From positions 1 through 64,000 of the forward strand of contig CAILKP010000067.1 of the NCBI GenBank assembly GCA_903834785.1: 64,000 nt of DNA, in the 5' to 3' direction. Positions within the stretch are counted from its first letter, which is position 1; each line of letters starts with the position of its first letter. The stretch is from an uncultured bacterium (GTDB lineage: Bacteria; Planctomycetota; Phycisphaerae; Phycisphaerales; UBA1924). This document shows, one piece after another, positions 39,767 to 48,627 of this stretch. The notes under the pieces are model-generated. The model had not been told where the DNA came from. It did not search any database and worked only from the letters and a program-made list of their open reading frames with translations. Both the position numbers and the translations under genes were made by a program.

Positions 39767-40819
39767 ATGGCTGCCCTCCTTCCAGTCTGGTCCCTGCTCG
39801 ACGGGCAAGTTCCCGTGTGGCGGCTGTCTCCGCAGAAGCGGAAGCAGCGTGGGGGTGCCGGTTTTGGCTCGGGCTCTGGTGCAGCTTCCGGCCTGACTCG
39901 GCGGCTGATGCAGCGGGTCCTGCGGTCGGCGGCGATGGTGGATTCCGTGCTGCACGGCCGGTTTGATGCCGCCGCACCGGTGGCGACCCCGGCCGCTCAA
40001 TCTCGACAATCCGCCCCAACCGATCCGCTCGCCCCCCTCGTCCTGCTCGGGCCCGGTGGCGGCTACGTCGATGCCGTGATCGGCTGCTGGACCGGCACGT
40101 GGGCCGGCGTCTCCGGCCTCATGAGCACCGCCTGGCGGGTGGCTGGCTTCGGCCCGGTATCCGCAAGCACACGTGCGGGTGCCGCCGCTGGCATTATCGC
40201 TTCCCGTCCGCGGCAGGCCTCGCCCGCATCCGGCACCGCTGGTGCCGCCATTGCCGGTGCGACCGCGGCCCGACATCTCGCCGACCTGGCCTGCTCCCGC
40301 TCCGATGCGGTGCTGGCGGAGCTTGCCCGTCAGTCTGCTCGTCTTGCTGCCGTGCGGCAGTCGCTGGCCCAGGCGGGCTGCCTTTCGGGCCAGGGCTCAT
40401 CCATCCTCGCCGCTCACGCGGCCGGTGCCTTGGTGCCGGTCCGCACAACTTCGTCCCTTCACACCCGCGACCGGGTGTCACGTGTAACCACCTTACCACC
40501 GCGGCAGGGCTCGCCTGCCGCCGGTGCGGAACTTCCGTCGATTCTGCTCACTGAAAGGAACGCAGATGCAACCCTCCAGCCCCACGCCCTCGCCCCTTCC
40601 TCGTCGCTTCGGGTACATGAACCTGACGCCCAAGCAGCTCCGCATCCTGTCGCTGATCCGCGATTGGCGGATCCGGTTCGGCTATTCGCCGACGATGCAG
40701 GAGCTCGCCGACGAGATCGGCGTCAGCAAGGTCACGGTCTTCGAGCACGTCGAGGCGCTGATCAAGAAGGGGGCGCTCATCCGCGAGGCCAACAAGGCTC
40801 GCTCTTTGTCGATCGCTGA
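39767..40819 (+). CDS. Uncertain Ala-rich open frame upstream of and overlapping lexA
   Basis: The frame opens with ATG 39767 and stays open for 350 codons. Between about 39897 and 40450 its codons have high third-position GC and the peptide is Ala/Gly/Arg-rich (RRLMQRVLRSAAMVDSVL; AAIAGATAARHLADLA), which is suggestive of coding. Its last ~250 bases lie inside lexA in another frame, which is not credible, so either the gene ends earlier by a sequence error or the frame is spurious. No family is recognised. Confidence 0.3.
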   Translation: MAALLPVWSLLDGQVPVWRLSPQKRKQRGGAGFGSGSGAASGLTRRLMQRVLRSAAMVDSVLHGRFDAAAPVATPAAQSRQSAPTDPLAPLVLLGPGGGYVDAVIGCWTGTWAGVSGLMSTAWRVAGFGPVSASTRAGAAAGIIASRPRQASPASGTAGAAIAGATAARHLADLACSRSDAVLAELARQSARLAAVRQSLAQAGCLSGQGSSILAAHAAGALVPVRTTSSLHTRDRVSRVTTLPPRQGSPAAGAELPSILLTERNADATLQPHALAPSSSLRVHEPDAQAAPHPVADPRLADPVRLFADDAGARRRDRRQQGHGLRARRGADQEGGAHPRGQQGSLFVDR

Positions 40820-41234
40820 AGGCGTCGCCGTTCCCGATGAGTCGCGTCCGCTGCGCTTCCCCCTGGTCGGCAAGATCGCCGCCGGTTACCCCATCGAGCG
40901 CGTCAGCCAGGAAGACGAGCTGGATGTGGCCAACCTCTTTGCCAGCAAGACCGGCAACGCTGCATCGTCCACCTTCGCGCTGAAGGTCGAGGGCGACAGC
41001 ATGCGGGACGAGGGCATCCTCGATGGTGACTACATCCTCATCGAGCGTCGCGACACCGCCAGCAACGGCGACCGCGTTGTGGCCCTGCTGCCCGACGGCC
41101 AGACCACCCTCAAGACCTTCTACAAGGAGTCGGACCACATCCGCCTCCAGCCGGCCAACACCAGCTTCCAGCCCATCATCGTCCGCGACTGCCGCATCCA
41201 GGGCATCGTCCGCGGCGTGCTCCGCCGGTATTGA
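40566..41234 (+). CDS. lexA: SOS repressor LexA
   Basis: 222 residues. The winged helix is at about 15-80 (LTPKQLRILSLIRDWRIRFG, SPTMQELADEIGVSKVTVFE). The self-cleavage site is the Ala-Gly in KIAAGYPI, and the catalytic pair is Ser in EGDSM and Lys in QTTLKTFYKE. RecA-stimulated cleavage of LexA turns on DNA-repair genes. The start at 40566 has AAAGGAA 8 bases upstream. No known SOS box type was recognised around the gene, so the operator of this LexA is open. Confidence 0.95.
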   Translation: MQPSSPTPSPLPRRFGYMNLTPKQLRILSLIRDWRIRFGYSPTMQELADEIGVSKVTVFEHVEALIKKGALIREANKARSLSIAEGVAVPDESRPLRFPLVGKIAAGYPIERVSQEDELDVANLFASKTGNAASSTFALKVEGDSMRDEGILDGDYILIERRDTASNGDRVVALLPDGQTTLKTFYKESDHIRLQPANTSFQPIIVRDCRIQGIVRGVLRRY

Positions 41235-41750
41235 TCCGCGCTCGCGTCGCTCACCGGTGAGCCGCCTCGGCCCGCTTCGTGAGGTGTGTTGACAGCATCC
41301 GGTTGTTCCAAGTGGCCGCACGGCAACGTGCGGCCATTTTTCATTTTGATGCAGGGGCCGGTCGGCCAGCGAGAGAGATGGGCCCAATATTCTTTCTGCT
41401 CCGGACCGGGCCCGCTTTCTTGCATGGTCAGGCCGCGGCGTCTCGGGGGTTCACTAGGTCAATCAGGTCAGAACCGGCCGTGGCTGCGAGCGATCGCGGT
41501 TCATGGCCCGCAGCCGCAGTGGGGGTGCGCCGGGGGGGTCCCCGGGCGTGAAGTGTCGGGCCATCGACTGGCTCGGGCAAAGGACGGCAGTCACGTTGAT
41601 CTCGGGGGAACCAACTCCAACGTGTCTGCGTACAGTCAGCCAACCGGGCAGCGGCGGCTTCGCGTGGATATCGAAGTCGCTGCCGCGGCGGGTGCTGCCT
41701 GGGGTACGGATGGGTTCTCAAGGGTTTGTTCTTCAGGACACGGTGTGAAC
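41235..41750. other. Intergenic stretch with the lexA terminator
   Basis: 516 bases between lexA and the large secreted protein. Apart from the terminator at 41314-41347 nothing was recognised. A frame runs through it in phase with the next gene but shows no protein-like composition. Confidence 0.6.
41314..41347 (+). terminator. Rho-independent terminator after lexA
   Basis: GGCCGCACG, loop GCAA, CGTGCGGCC (perfect 9-bp stem), then ATTTTTCATTTT. Confidence 0.9.
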
Positions 41751-44504
41751 ATGGACAAGAACGGAACTGGCGGCAAGGGTCTTCTGGCGGTTATTCTCCC
41801 CGTGCTCGGGCTGGGCGCCCTCGGGCCTGTGGTGGTACAGGCACAGTGCCCGCCGGAGTCATTGCCGCGGTGGTTGCCGGAGGGAACGGCGGGGGAATTT
41901 GTTGATATTACTGGCAGTTCAACCAGCAGCGACATCACGGCCTCAGGTGTGATGGCAACCGGCGAGCTTGTTGTCGGAGGTCGCTTTGGCTCGGTCAACG
42001 GCCTTGCAGCGTTCGGCGGTGCCCGGTGGGATGGAAGCGGGTGGATTCCGATGCCGTTTGGATCTTCAGGCGCTGGAGCGCCGGTGGTTTTCAAAGTTCT
42101 GCCGAACGGTGATCTCCTCGGTGGTGGTTCTTCTTCAACCGTGCCAGGCGGAATCGCACGATGGAACGGTGCAGCCTGGGTGAGGTTCACAACCGGTGAG
42201 ACTGGCCCTGTCAGGGCGATGGAGGTGCTTCCGAACGGGGAGCTTCTGGCCGGTGGTGATTTCACACGCATCGATGGAGTGACCGCCTTCCGTATCGCCC
42301 GGTTTGATGGCACACAGTGGCTGCCTGTCGGCAACGGGATCAGTGACGGTTGGGTCAGTTCCATCGCCCGGTTGCCAGGCGGCGACATTGTCGTGGCTGG
42401 CATCTTCACCCGGGCTGGTGATGCACCCGCCAACCGCATCGCGCGGTGGGACGGCACGGCATGGCGTGCCTTTGGCGCAGGGCTGTCGACAACTTCAACG
42501 GTGGTTTCACCCAAGCTCCTCGTCCTGCCGAGCGGCGACCTTTTGGTCAGCGGACAGTTCACGTCCATCGATGGTGTTCCCGCTCGCAACCTCGCTCGTC
42601 TCAGCGGCGGCGTGTGGAGCGAACTTGGTGCCCCGGACGGTGCAGTCCGGGCAACGGCAGTCGCTGCCGACGGCTCGCTGATCATCGCCGGCAGCTTCAC
42701 CAACGTCGGTGGCATCCGCACCGGCAGCGTCGCGCGGTGGGACGGTACAACGTGGTCGGCACTGGGCACACCGCCAGATGGCACCGTGGCCACGATTACG
42801 GTGCTCTCGGGCGGCCGCATCTTTGCCGGCGGCACGTTTACGACCTCGGGCACCGCCCGCACCATCAACGCGGCGATGTGGGACGGCACGTCCTGGGGTA
42901 CGATCGGCCGCGGCTTTAGCGGCGCTGTCCGAACGATGATGCTCGATCGGAACGGCGACCTTGTGGTCGGCGGTGAGTTCGCTGTGGTCGGCGGCAAGCT
43001 TGTCAACGGCATCGCCCGGCAATCGGGTTCTCAGTGGCAGGGCGTTGGCGGCGGAGTGGGTATTGGTCTGACGGGCACCGTGAACTCGATTGCCCAGCTT
43101 CCGGGTGGTGACCTTGTAGCGACGGGTCGCTTCACGGCTGCTGGCGGCGTTGCCGCCAGCAACATTGCGAGGTGGGATAGCAGCGTCTGGTCGCCGCTCG
43201 GTTCCGGTATCAGCGGATCAATCCCAAACGGCGGTTCGGCCATCGGCTACTCGTTGGCTGTGCTGCCGAATGGAGATCTCCTCGCTGCGGGTACGTTCGC
43301 GAACGCGGGGGGAACGCCTGCACGCGGTGTCGCCCGTTGGAACGGCTCGCAGTGGAGCGCGATGGGCAATGAGATTGACGGCACGGTGTACAAAGTGATG
43401 GCGATGCCTGAGGGCGACGTTATCGCCGTCGGTTCGTTCTCGCTGCCCGGGGCATCGTCGGTTGATGCCGCGCGGTGGAACGGTTCGGAATGGGTACCGC
43501 TGGTGACATCAGGCCTGACCCCCGGTCTTCTCACGGTGATGCGCCGTGCCAATGGCGACCTCCTCGCGGGGGTGCTTACCGGCAGCTTCCAGCCCGGTAC
43601 CTTCGCTGGTGTTGTTCAGCTCAGCGGCAACCAGTGGGTCCAGTTTGGGACGCCCCTCGGTCCGTGGGTCTCCGGTAGCGGCTACGGACCGTTTGCATTG
43701 GCCGAAACCTCCGTCGGAGTGGCCGCGATCGGCCCCCTGCTGCAGATCAACCGTCCGCTGAGGGAAAGAAGAGGATTGCCGCTGCTCGGTGTCGGCGTGT
43801 GGAACGGCTACACCTGGTCGCAGCTTGATGGTGGCCTGTCGGAGCCTTCCTCTTCCGACCCATTCCGTCGCAGTGATCTCCTGGTTCTTCCCAACGGTGA
43901 ACTCGCGATGGCTGGCGGTTTCACGACCGCTGGCGGCAAGCCCTCCATCGGCTTTGCCCGCTACCGCTTCAGCCCGGGCGCACCGATCATCACCCAGCAC
44001 CCTGAGTCCACCGCCGCCTGTCGATTCAAGCCGCTAACCCTTACTGTCGCGGCCATCGGTGCCGACCAGATCCGCTACCAGTGGCGCAAGAGCGCGGTCG
44101 CGATTGATCCCGCACTTAACCCCTCGGCTGCAACTGCATCGCTCCGCATTAGCCGGAGTTCGGCATCGGATGCTGGCCAGTACGACTGCATCGTCACGAA
44201 CGCCGACACCTGCGGCAGCGTGATTTCCAACCGTGTCGAGGTGGTCGTCGCCCAGCGATGCTCCCCAGCGGATGTCTCCGGTGCGAACCTCCTCTTCTTC
44301 GGCCCCGCCGACTTCCGCTGCGGCGACGGCACCGTGGACGGCAGTGACTTCATCGCCTTCATCAACAGCTTCAGCATCGGCGATCCAACCATCGACGAGG
44401 TTGCCGACATCGTCGGCGCCGGCGACTTCGGCCAGGAGCCCGACGGCACCATCGATGCCGACGACTTCATCGCCTTCATCAACGCCTTCGCCATCGGCTG
44501 CTGA
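41751..44504 (+). CDS. Secreted repeat (propeller-like) protein with Ig-like domain and dockerin-like end
   Basis: 917 residues. Signal: GLLAVILPVLGLGALGPVVV. Residues ~60-740 are at least ten repeats of ~50 residues with a common core (LPNGDLL.GG.F....G....IARWDG..W), as in PQQ/kelch-like beta-propellers. An Ig-like domain follows (IRYQWRKSAVAI, ASDAGQYDCIVTNADTCGSV). The end has two EF-hand-like units, DGTVDGSDFIAFINSF and DGTIDADDFIAFINAF, and stops at GC. This ending recurs on secreted Phycisphaerales proteins and may anchor or sort them. The ATG at 41751 gives the signal; the ribosome binding site is weak. Confidence 0.85.
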   Translation: MDKNGTGGKGLLAVILPVLGLGALGPVVVQAQCPPESLPRWLPEGTAGEFVDITGSSTSSDITASGVMATGELVVGGRFGSVNGLAAFGGARWDGSGWIPMPFGSSGAGAPVVFKVLPNGDLLGGGSSSTVPGGIARWNGAAWVRFTTGETGPVRAMEVLPNGELLAGGDFTRIDGVTAFRIARFDGTQWLPVGNGISDGWVSSIARLPGGDIVVAGIFTRAGDAPANRIARWDGTAWRAFGAGLSTTSTVVSPKLLVLPSGDLLVSGQFTSIDGVPARNLARLSGGVWSELGAPDGAVRATAVAADGSLIIAGSFTNVGGIRTGSVARWDGTTWSALGTPPDGTVATITVLSGGRIFAGGTFTTSGTARTINAAMWDGTSWGTIGRGFSGAVRTMMLDRNGDLVVGGEFAVVGGKLVNGIARQSGSQWQGVGGGVGIGLTGTVNSIAQLPGGDLVATGRFTAAGGVAASNIARWDSSVWSPLGSGISGSIPNGGSAIGYSLAVLPNGDLLAAGTFANAGGTPARGVARWNGSQWSAMGNEIDGTVYKVMAMPEGDVIAVGSFSLPGASSVDAARWNGSEWVPLVTSGLTPGLLTVMRRANGDLLAGVLTGSFQPGTFAGVVQLSGNQWVQFGTPLGPWVSGSGYGPFALAETSVGVAAIGPLLQINRPLRERRGLPLLGVGVWNGYTWSQLDGGLSEPSSSDPFRRSDLLVLPNGELAMAGGFTTAGGKPSIGFARYRFSPGAPIITQHPESTAACRFKPLTLTVAAIGADQIRYQWRKSAVAIDPALNPSAATASLRISRSSASDAGQYDCIVTNADTCGSVISNRVEVVVAQRCSPADVSGANLLFFGPADFRCGDGTVDGSDFIAFINSFSIGDPTIDEVADIVGAGDFGQEPDGTIDADDFIAFINAFAIGC

Positions 44505-44528
44505 GTGCCGGCCGGCGGCGGCCGGGGC

Positions 44529-46574
44529 TCACTTGCCGGGTGCGGCTTCCAGCTTGCGCAGGCGCTCTTCCATGTTCAGCAGCAGTTGCTGTTGTCGCTG
44601 GTTGATCTCCCGCAGTTCCTGAATGGCCTTGATGCTCAGGACGGTCAGCCGCGAGTAGTCCACACCAACGGCGGCCCCCGTGGCATCGCGCGTCACGGCC
44701 TCGGGCAGCACGGTGGCCAGTTCTTCGGCGATCACGCCGACATCGTGCTTGCTCCGCACATCCGCCGGCGACTGGTCGTTCCAGATGAACTCGACCGGGC
44801 GGATATCCATGAGTTCAACCAGCCCGCGCCGCAGCGTGGTCACATCGTCCTTGTACTTGCCCGAGGAAGTCTGCGTCAAGGTCGTGCAGCGGATGTTGCC
44901 GCCGACATCGAGGGTGAAGATGGTGCTCGGTGAGACCTTGATGCCGGTGTTGCCGTTACCAGCGATGGCGAAGATCTCGCCGGCGGCGGTGTTGTACAGC
45001 CGCCAGACGTTCAGGGTGTCCAGGTACGTCCACGCGGTGTTGCTGCCGCTGATGTAGCCGTAGAACGGCAGTCCGCCGTTTGGCGTCGTGATGTACATGC
45101 CGGTGTAGCCGCCGACGCCGCTGCCGATGCCAAAGCGCTCCGCCGCGGTCTGCGGTGCGGAACGGCCGACGCCGACAAAGCCGGGCGTGGCAAAGAGGTT
45201 GTTGGCCACGTTCAGCGACAGGCCGGTGCTGGCATCGGTGCCCTCAACGCCGAGCCGCGCGTTCGGTGCCGCGGTGCCGATGCCGAGGTTGCCGGCGGTG
45301 TAGATCGCGCTGGTTCCTGAGAGCGTAAAGGGCGAAGCTCCCGGGGCGCCCGGAGCACCAGGCGCACCCGGCTGTCCGGCAGGCCCCGAAAGACCCTGCG
45401 GCCCTTGCGGACCGGCCGGGGCATTGAGCGCAACGCGGGCGATCGGGGCGATGCCGATCTGCTGCCTGGGCAGGAGTGTGACGTACGCGGTCTGGTCGGA
45501 TCGCTTGGCCGACAGTTCGATGAAGCGATCGGTGTCGAAGCTGACGCCCGGGATGGCCAGGTACGGCAGTTCGACCGTGAAGAGTCCGTTGGTCACCACC
45601 ACGCCGGTTGCATCGAACGTGCCGCGGCGAGTGGTGGTGTTCGGGCCGGAGTAGAAGTCGAACCGGATATCAAAAACGCCGTTGGCGGGCTGGCCCTGGT
45701 CCTCAAGCCGGCCCTGATACGACAGCACTCCCGCGGGCAGCGCGACGGTGGCGGTCAGCAATCCCGTGGTCGGGACACCGTTGTACGAACCCGCGCGGAC
45801 GATGTAGCTTCCGGGGGTGAGCGTTACGGTCAGTTGCGATCCGCCGCTGCTGCGAAACGGTGCGGCGCAGGGGCCGCCGCCATCATCATTGGACGTGACG
45901 AGCGATCCCCCGCACGCGACGAGGATCTCAATGAGCGGATCACCCACCAAGGCGCAGGCCCGCAGCGTGACGCTCGTCGTGTCTTGGATCGTCAGGACGT
46001 ACCAGCTCCCCTGCGGCTGGGCAGCCGAGACGACCAGCTCATTGCCGCGGGCGTCGCCGAACAGAAGCGGGGTCGCGGTGGCGCACGTCGCGTTGATTCC
46101 GGGGGTGCTGGCGATGGCGGCAAGGCGGGTGATCGTCATCTGATAGGACTGCGCTGCGCTGCTGTACCACCCGGCGACGATGTTGTACTCCACACCTTCC
46201 CGTGCATCAAACTCAATCTGTGACTGTGACGAACACTGATCATCCCCGACGGTGATCGTCTGGCCCAACCAGGGGGCAGCGCACGAGTTGGTGACGGCCA
46301 GGATGGTGTCCTGAGTCGTCAGGCCGCAGGTGGTCACCCGGTAGCGGTGACCGGTCCCGACAACGCGGAACACGCGAGCGTTAGTGATCGAACCGCCGCT
46401 CGACGGGATGGTGACGCCGCTGCCGATGGCAACCTGCACACTGGCGCTTGTCGTCGGCAGCGGTGTCACGGTCGCTGGCGGGGGGCACAGTTGGGCTTGC
46501 GTGGCTGTGCCCAGAGCGCTGAGCACAGACGCCAGCACGATCGCGCGAAGAGCGGACATCAAAGTTGAGAGCAT
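44529..46574 (-). CDS. Secreted collagen-like protein with S74 (endosialidase-type) chaperone domain
   Basis: 681 residues. Signal: ALRAIVLASVLSALGTATQA. A beta-rich N-terminal region with paired Cys precedes VLSYQGRLEDQGQPANGVFD, a collagen-like run (GPQGPQGLSGPAGQPGAPGA), fibre-like segments (GNLGIGTAAPNARLGV) and a C-terminal S74 domain. In S74 the Ser-Lys region cuts the domain off after trimer folding; here SSGKYKDDVTTLRRGLVELM and GVIAEELATVLPEAV followed by DYSRLTVLSIKAIQEL match. A terminal coiled coil ends it. The domain is best known from phage tail spikes. The gene converges with the propeller protein, 24 bp apart. Confidence 0.87.
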   Translation of the reverse strand: MLSTLMSALRAIVLASVLSALGTATQAQLCPPPATVTPLPTTSASVQVAIGSGVTIPSSGGSITNARVFRVVGTGHRYRVTTCGLTTQDTILAVTNSCAAPWLGQTITVGDDQCSSQSQIEFDAREGVEYNIVAGWYSSAAQSYQMTITRLAAIASTPGINATCATATPLLFGDARGNELVVSAAQPQGSWYVLTIQDTTSVTLRACALVGDPLIEILVACGGSLVTSNDDGGGPCAAPFRSSGGSQLTVTLTPGSYIVRAGSYNGVPTTGLLTATVALPAGVLSYQGRLEDQGQPANGVFDIRFDFYSGPNTTTRRGTFDATGVVVTNGLFTVELPYLAIPGVSFDTDRFIELSAKRSDQTAYVTLLPRQQIGIAPIARVALNAPAGPQGPQGLSGPAGQPGAPGAPGAPGASPFTLSGTSAIYTAGNLGIGTAAPNARLGVEGTDASTGLSLNVANNLFATPGFVGVGRSAPQTAAERFGIGSGVGGYTGMYITTPNGGLPFYGYISGSNTAWTYLDTLNVWRLYNTAAGEIFAIAGNGNTGIKVSPSTIFTLDVGGNIRCTTLTQTSSGKYKDDVTTLRRGLVELMDIRPVEFIWNDQSPADVRSKHDVGVIAEELATVLPEAVTRDATGAAVGVDYSRLTVLSIKAIQELREINQRQQQLLLNMEERLRKLEAAPGK

Positions 46575-47059
46575 GTGAGAGGTTCCGTCGCGGGACTTGT
46601 GGATTGTGGTTGGTTTGGCCGGAAGGGACTCATCGAGGTGACGTCCAGTAGTGCGAGAAGTGCGGCCGCCTTCTGCCAATGTCGTGCCGACGACGGTTCT
46701 GATCCATCCCAAAGATGGTTCTCGGCCTTCACGACTGCGTGCTGCGAGCGTTGCGGAACCCGCGGAAGGTGCATGTTTGGTGTTCGCCGCGATCTGTCGG
46801 TTGCGGGGCTAAGCGGCTGACAGGTCGCGCGTTCAGCTCTTCGGGCAGCACTGCTGAGCGTTCAAATCTGCTGCCAGTTGCCTGTCTGCATCCCCGAGCG
46901 ATCCCCGCTGGCTGCACCAGATCCGGGTGGAACTGCGGGCCATTTCCTGCTGCGGCGTTGTTCCCGGGCCATCGGCGGGCCAACACTAACGCGGCTGGCC
47001 CGGCCTGCGTGTGCGGTTGTGGCTGCCGCGTTGCTTTGACTTCCGCGAGGTGCCCACCG
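46575..47059. other. Divergent intergenic stretch, nothing recognised
   Basis: 485 bases between the S74 protein (minus) and the adenosyltransferase (plus). I looked for a cobalamin riboswitch before the latter and could not identify one. No gene is supportable; the upstream in-frame extension of the adenosyltransferase is Cys/Arg-rich and not protein-like. Confidence 0.55.
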
Positions 47060-47791
47060 ATGGTCCGACTCAGCAAGATCTACACCAAGACCGGCGATGC
47101 CGGAACGACCGGACTGGGCGACGGTCGCCGCGTGAGCAAGGACGACCTCCGCGTCGAGGCCTACGGCACGGTCGATGAGGCCAACGCCACCATCGGCGTG
47201 GTGGTCAACATCGCCGCACGATTCTCACCGGGCACGCTGCCCGCCCGCATCGCCGACCTGCTCAAGGGCGTGCAGAACGCCATGTTCGATGTCGGCGCCG
47301 ACCTCTGCTGCCCGCTGACCCCCGGCGAGCAGCCCGGCCAGCGCCTGCGTGTGACCGCCGGCCAGACCGAGCGGCTCGAAAAGCACATCGATCACTTCAA
47401 CGAGGACCTGCAGCCGCTCAACAGCTTCGTCCTGCCCGGCGGCAGCGAACTTGCCGCGGCGATGCACGTGGCCCGCACGGTGACGCGCCGGGCCGAGCGC
47501 TGCTGCGTCTCGCTGCTGGCCGCCGAGCCCGAGGGCACCAACGCCGAGACGGTGCGGTACCTCAACCGCCTGTCGGACCTGCTGTTCGTCCTGGGCCGTG
47601 TGGCCAACGAGAACGGCAAGGGCGATGTGCTGTGGGCACCCGGCGCCGACCAGGGTGGCCCGCCGAAGAAGGACAAGCCGGCGCGGGCCGAGAAGCCCGC
47701 CGCGGCAGGCGATGACAAGCCAGCACCGAAGTCGGCCACGAAACCGGCGGCCAAGTCTGCCGCCAAACCTGTCAGGAAACCCAAGTCATGA
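47060..47791 (+). CDS. Cob(I)alamin adenosyltransferase, PduO type
   Basis: 243 residues. PduO-type enzymes transfer adenosyl from ATP to cob(I)alamin to make coenzyme B12. IYTKTGDAGTTGLGDGRRVS is the ATP-binding N-terminus; VDEANATIGVVV, FVLPGGSELAAAMHVARTVT and RRAERCCVSL follow. The core ends at about residue 190. A Lys/Ala/Pro tail (PAPKSATKPAAKSAAKPVRK) is added and resembles histone H1-like low-complexity tails. The start has an AGGTG ribosome binding site. Its stop overlaps the rpiA start (ATGA). Confidence 0.93.
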   Translation: MVRLSKIYTKTGDAGTTGLGDGRRVSKDDLRVEAYGTVDEANATIGVVVNIAARFSPGTLPARIADLLKGVQNAMFDVGADLCCPLTPGEQPGQRLRVTAGQTERLEKHIDHFNEDLQPLNSFVLPGGSELAAAMHVARTVTRRAERCCVSLLAAEPEGTNAETVRYLNRLSDLLFVLGRVANENGKGDVLWAPGADQGGPPKKDKPARAEKPAAAGDDKPAPKSATKPAAKSAAKPVRKPKS

Positions 47792-48600
47792 GCAAGCAGT
47801 CCGCGCCGTCATCCGCCCCCACCAACACGGCCGCCCCGGGCACCGATGCGCTGGCCGAGCGTGCGATCTCCTCGATCCGCCGCGGCATGACGGTCGGCCT
47901 CGGCACAGGACGGGCGGCAGCGCGGTGCATTCGCGCTCTGGCGGCACGCTCGCAGCGCGAGAAGCTGGACCTGACCTGCGTGGCCACCAGCATCGCCTCG
48001 GCGGAACTGGCCACCTCGCTGGGGCTGCGGGTGGTGGACCTGGCCGAGGTCGCCCGGTTGGATTTCCTCTTTGACGGTGCCGACGAGGTGGCACCCGACC
48101 TGGCGATGATCAAAGGCGGCGGCGGCGCGATGACCCGTGAGAAGCTCGCCGCGGCAATGGCCCGGGCCGGCGCATCGCACGATACCCGCGGTGACAGCGC
48201 CCAGCCGCGCTGCGTGTACTGCATCGACAACACCAAGCTGGTGCCGTATCTGGGTGTGAAGTACCCGCTGCCGCTGGAGGTGCTGCCCGGGGCGGTCGGC
48301 TTCGTGCTAGGCATGCTTGAGGACTACGGCATGACGGCCACGCGCCGCGCCGACAAGCAGGATGCCGCCCGGCCCTACGTGACGGACAACGGCAACGCGG
48401 TGCTGGATGTGAAGCTTGACCTGCCCGCGCTGGAGGAAGACGGCTTTGACCTGCTTGATCTGGTGGTGCTGCTGGACAGCACGCCGGGCATCGTGGACCA
48501 CGGCATTTTCATGGACGAGGCGGACCTGGTGCTGGTGGAGACGCCCAAGGGCTTGACGGAGATGACCCGGCCTGATCCCGATGCGCAGGACGACGAGTAA
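47788..48600 (+). CDS. rpiA: Ribose-5-phosphate isomerase A
   Basis: 270 residues. RpiA interconverts ribose 5-phosphate and ribulose 5-phosphate. Motifs: MTVGLGTGRAAARCIRAL, FLFDGADEVAPDLAMIKGGG (catalytic Asp in DGADEV) and GAMTREKLAAAM, then NTKLVPYLGVKYPLPLEVLP and GIVDHGIFM. Between TREK and the IDNTKLV strand there is a ~10-residue insert (HDTRGDSAQPR) absent from the E. coli type. The ATG at 47788 overlaps the preceding stop by ATGA, so the two genes form one unit. Confidence 0.95.
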   Translation: MSKQSAPSSAPTNTAAPGTDALAERAISSIRRGMTVGLGTGRAAARCIRALAARSQREKLDLTCVATSIASAELATSLGLRVVDLAEVARLDFLFDGADEVAPDLAMIKGGGGAMTREKLAAAMARAGASHDTRGDSAQPRCVYCIDNTKLVPYLGVKYPLPLEVLPGAVGFVLGMLEDYGMTATRRADKQDAARPYVTDNGNAVLDVKLDLPALEEDGFDLLDLVVLLDSTPGIVDHGIFMDEADLVLVETPKGLTEMTRPDPDAQDDE

Positions 48601-48627
48601 AACGCGCGGCTGGCCACCGCCCGCAAC

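Noticed and set aside
39311-40276. Minus-strand open frame with PNKS pentapeptides upstream of ispG
   Set aside because: Only the translated 15-bp minisatellite and low-complexity flanks; no ribosome binding site or family.
46800-47059. Cobalamin riboswitch before the adenosyltransferase
   Set aside because: I could not find the B12-box or a matching fold; a covariance search (Rfam RF00174) would settle it.
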